This document shows, in pieces, positions 5,717 through 6,615 of a DNA stretch of 6,615 bases. Every line of letters starts with the position of its first letter. The first letter of the stretch is position 1. The position numbers were made by a program, and so were the translations under genes. A model generated the notes under the pieces. It saw only the letters and a list, made by a program, of their open reading frames with translations, did no database searches and was not told the DNA's origin. The stretch lies in contig CAUBQU010000076.1 in the NCBI GenBank assembly GCA_958438185.1, positions 1 through 6,615 of the forward strand. The letters are read 5' to 3'. This DNA is from an uncultured Oscillospiraceae bacterium. Lineage in GTDB: Bacteria; Bacillota; Clostridia; Oscillospirales; Oscillospiraceae.

Positions 5717-6615
5717 TCAGTGCGGCGATTTGCGCAGATAATCCTGGATGTATTCCATAAATTTCAGCGTGGCCGCGCTGGGCTGGACCTTTTTTAAGGT
5801 ACACATGGCGACATAGCGCGTCGGGATCTCCTCTTTCAGCCGCAGCGGGCAGATGACGCCGCGGATCAGGCCCGACTGGGCGAATTCCTCCGTCACCCCG
5901 GCGACGCCCAGGCCGATGCGGGCCAGCGCGATGAGCAGATTGTGGGAGCCAAGCTCGATCTCGGGCTGCAGCTTCAGGCCGTGCTCCAGGAAGAAATTCT
6001 CCAGAAAGCGCCGGGAGCTGGCTTTGCGCTCCAGCAGGATCAGCGGGAACTGGGTCAGCTCCTGCAGGCTGTAGGCGTGGCTGAAATCGCAGCCGTAGTC
6101 CGGCGAGGCGACGAAGATGTAATGGTTGTCAAAGCAGGGGGTTGCGTCGTATTCCGTCTCGTCGATGGGGGAGGTGGCAAAGGCCAGGTCGACCGTTCCG
6201 CCCCGCAGCGCTTCGAGGACCATGGAGCTGGTGCCGTTGATGATCTGAATTTTCAGCGCGGGGAAGTCCCGGTGGAATTTTTGCAGGACGGGGAGCAGAA
6301 AGCGCTTTGTGACGGTATCGCTGGCGCCGATGGCCAGGCGGCCCCGCAGCAGGTGCTGCATCTGGGCCAGGCGCTCCTCGCCGTTTTCGATCGTCGTGAT
6401 GGCGCGGTTGACGTATTGGTAGAGCATCCGCCCTTCTTCTGTCAGGTTGACGCCCCGCGGCGTCCGCAAAAACAGCCGGACACCCAGCTGGTTCTCCAGC
6501 TGCTTGATCGACTGGCTGATGGCGGACTGGGAGATATACAGGCTCTGGGCAGCGGCGGAGATATTCCCCGCTTCGGCGACGGTCTTAAATACGCGGTACA
6601 ATTCCAACTTAGCAG
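5717..6615 (-). CDS. LysR-type transcriptional regulator (5' end outside window)
   Basis: This is a cytoplasmic DNA-binding regulator of the LysR family; its target genes and inducer cannot be told from the sequence. The visible part is 298 residues, and the frame stays open to the window edge. The start codon is therefore probably just outside. The TTG at 6607-6605 is possible but leaves the first helix very short and has no ribosome binding site in view. Counting from the first complete codon, the winged helix-turn-helix covers about residues 3-61. It includes ISAAAQSLYISQSAISQSIK (18-37), the LE of the recognition region (39-40) and the wing up to LTEEG (57-61). A linker helix follows to about 90, then the substrate-binding-like effector domain from GRLAIGASD (91-99), with LEALRGGTVDLAF (133-145) as the family hinge region. 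The gene is convergent with rnc and not part of its operon. The family call is secure; the function is unknown. Confidence 0.93.
   Translation of the reverse strand, partial: AKLELYRVFKTVAEAGNISAAAQSLYISQSAISQSIKQLENQLGVRLFLRTPRGVNLTEEGRMLYQYVNRAITTIENGEERLAQMQHLLRGRLAIGASDTVTKRFLLPVLQKFHRDFPALKIQIINGTSSMVLEALRGGTVDLAFATSPIDETEYDATPCFDNHYIFVASPDYGCDFSHAYSLQELTQFPLILLERKASSRRFLENFFLEHGLKLQPEIELGSHNLLIALARIGLGVAGVTEEFAQSGLIRGVICPLRLKEEIPTRYVAMCTLKKVQPSAATLKFMEYIQDYLRKSPH

Noticed and set aside
5682..5741. A 19-codon ATG frame downstream of the promoter at 5627 (peptide begins MRAAAGEQ)
   Set aside because: It has no ribosome binding site at a proper distance, overlaps the LysR 3' end on the other strand and has no recognisable sequence. 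I do not call it a gene, though it should be kept in mind if a transcript is found.
5765..5795. Hairpin CAGCG/CGCTG followed by six T's, a possible end for a rightward antisense RNA
   Set aside because: The stem is only 5 bp and lies 9 nt before the T-run, and the T-run is explained by Leu-Lys-Lys codons of the LysR gene.
6605..6607. TTG as the start codon of the LysR gene
   Set aside because: The frame is open to the window edge and the family usually has a few residues before the ELY helix, so the true start is probably outside the window.

Overview
The window is a compact stretch of chromosomal housekeeping genes. Four genes run on the plus strand in the order topA - trmFO - plsX - rnc. 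After a short intergenic region, a LysR-type regulator gene lies on the minus strand and is cut by the right edge of the window. The folate-dependent TrmFO (a mainly Firmicutes-type tRNA methyltransferase), the PlsX acyl-phosphate route and strong AGGAGG-like ribosome binding sites suggest a Firmicute. The clearly GC-rich coding sequence, with G/C-heavy third positions, suggests a high-GC clostridial gut lineage such as Oscillospiraceae. That placement is inference from gene content and composition only.

Layout. Bases 1-72 are a leader with a small GC hairpin and the topA ribosome binding site. topA (73-2421) encodes DNA topoisomerase I with three four-cysteine zinc motifs and a lysine/alanine repeat tail that resembles histone H1. 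trmFO (2424-3731) follows after 2 nt, plsX (3751-4776) after 19 nt and rnc (4795-5493) after 18 nt. All are co-directional with good ribosome binding sites and no visible internal terminator, so they look like one transcription unit. Fourteen bases after rnc lies a perfect 18-bp inverted repeat, probably a terminator that may work in both directions. Next come a second inverted repeat (5586-5622) and a well-formed sigma-A-type promoter (5627-5655) on the plus strand. No plus-strand gene follows this promoter; it points into the 3' end of the convergent LysR gene (5717-6615, minus strand).

How the genes work together. The products serve DNA supercoiling (TopA), tRNA T-loop methylation (TrmFO), the first committed step of phospholipid synthesis (PlsX) and double-stranded RNA processing (RNase III). 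They share a growth-linked role rather than a pathway. Compared with the familiar Bacillus arrangement, two ancestral neighbourhoods (topA-trmFO and plsX...rnc) appear joined, with no fabD, fabG or acpP between plsX and rnc.

No mobile element, CRISPR array, tRNA or rRNA gene, or defence system is visible. The coding content is ordinary. The points that deserve a second look are the intergenic region after rnc and the TopA tail.
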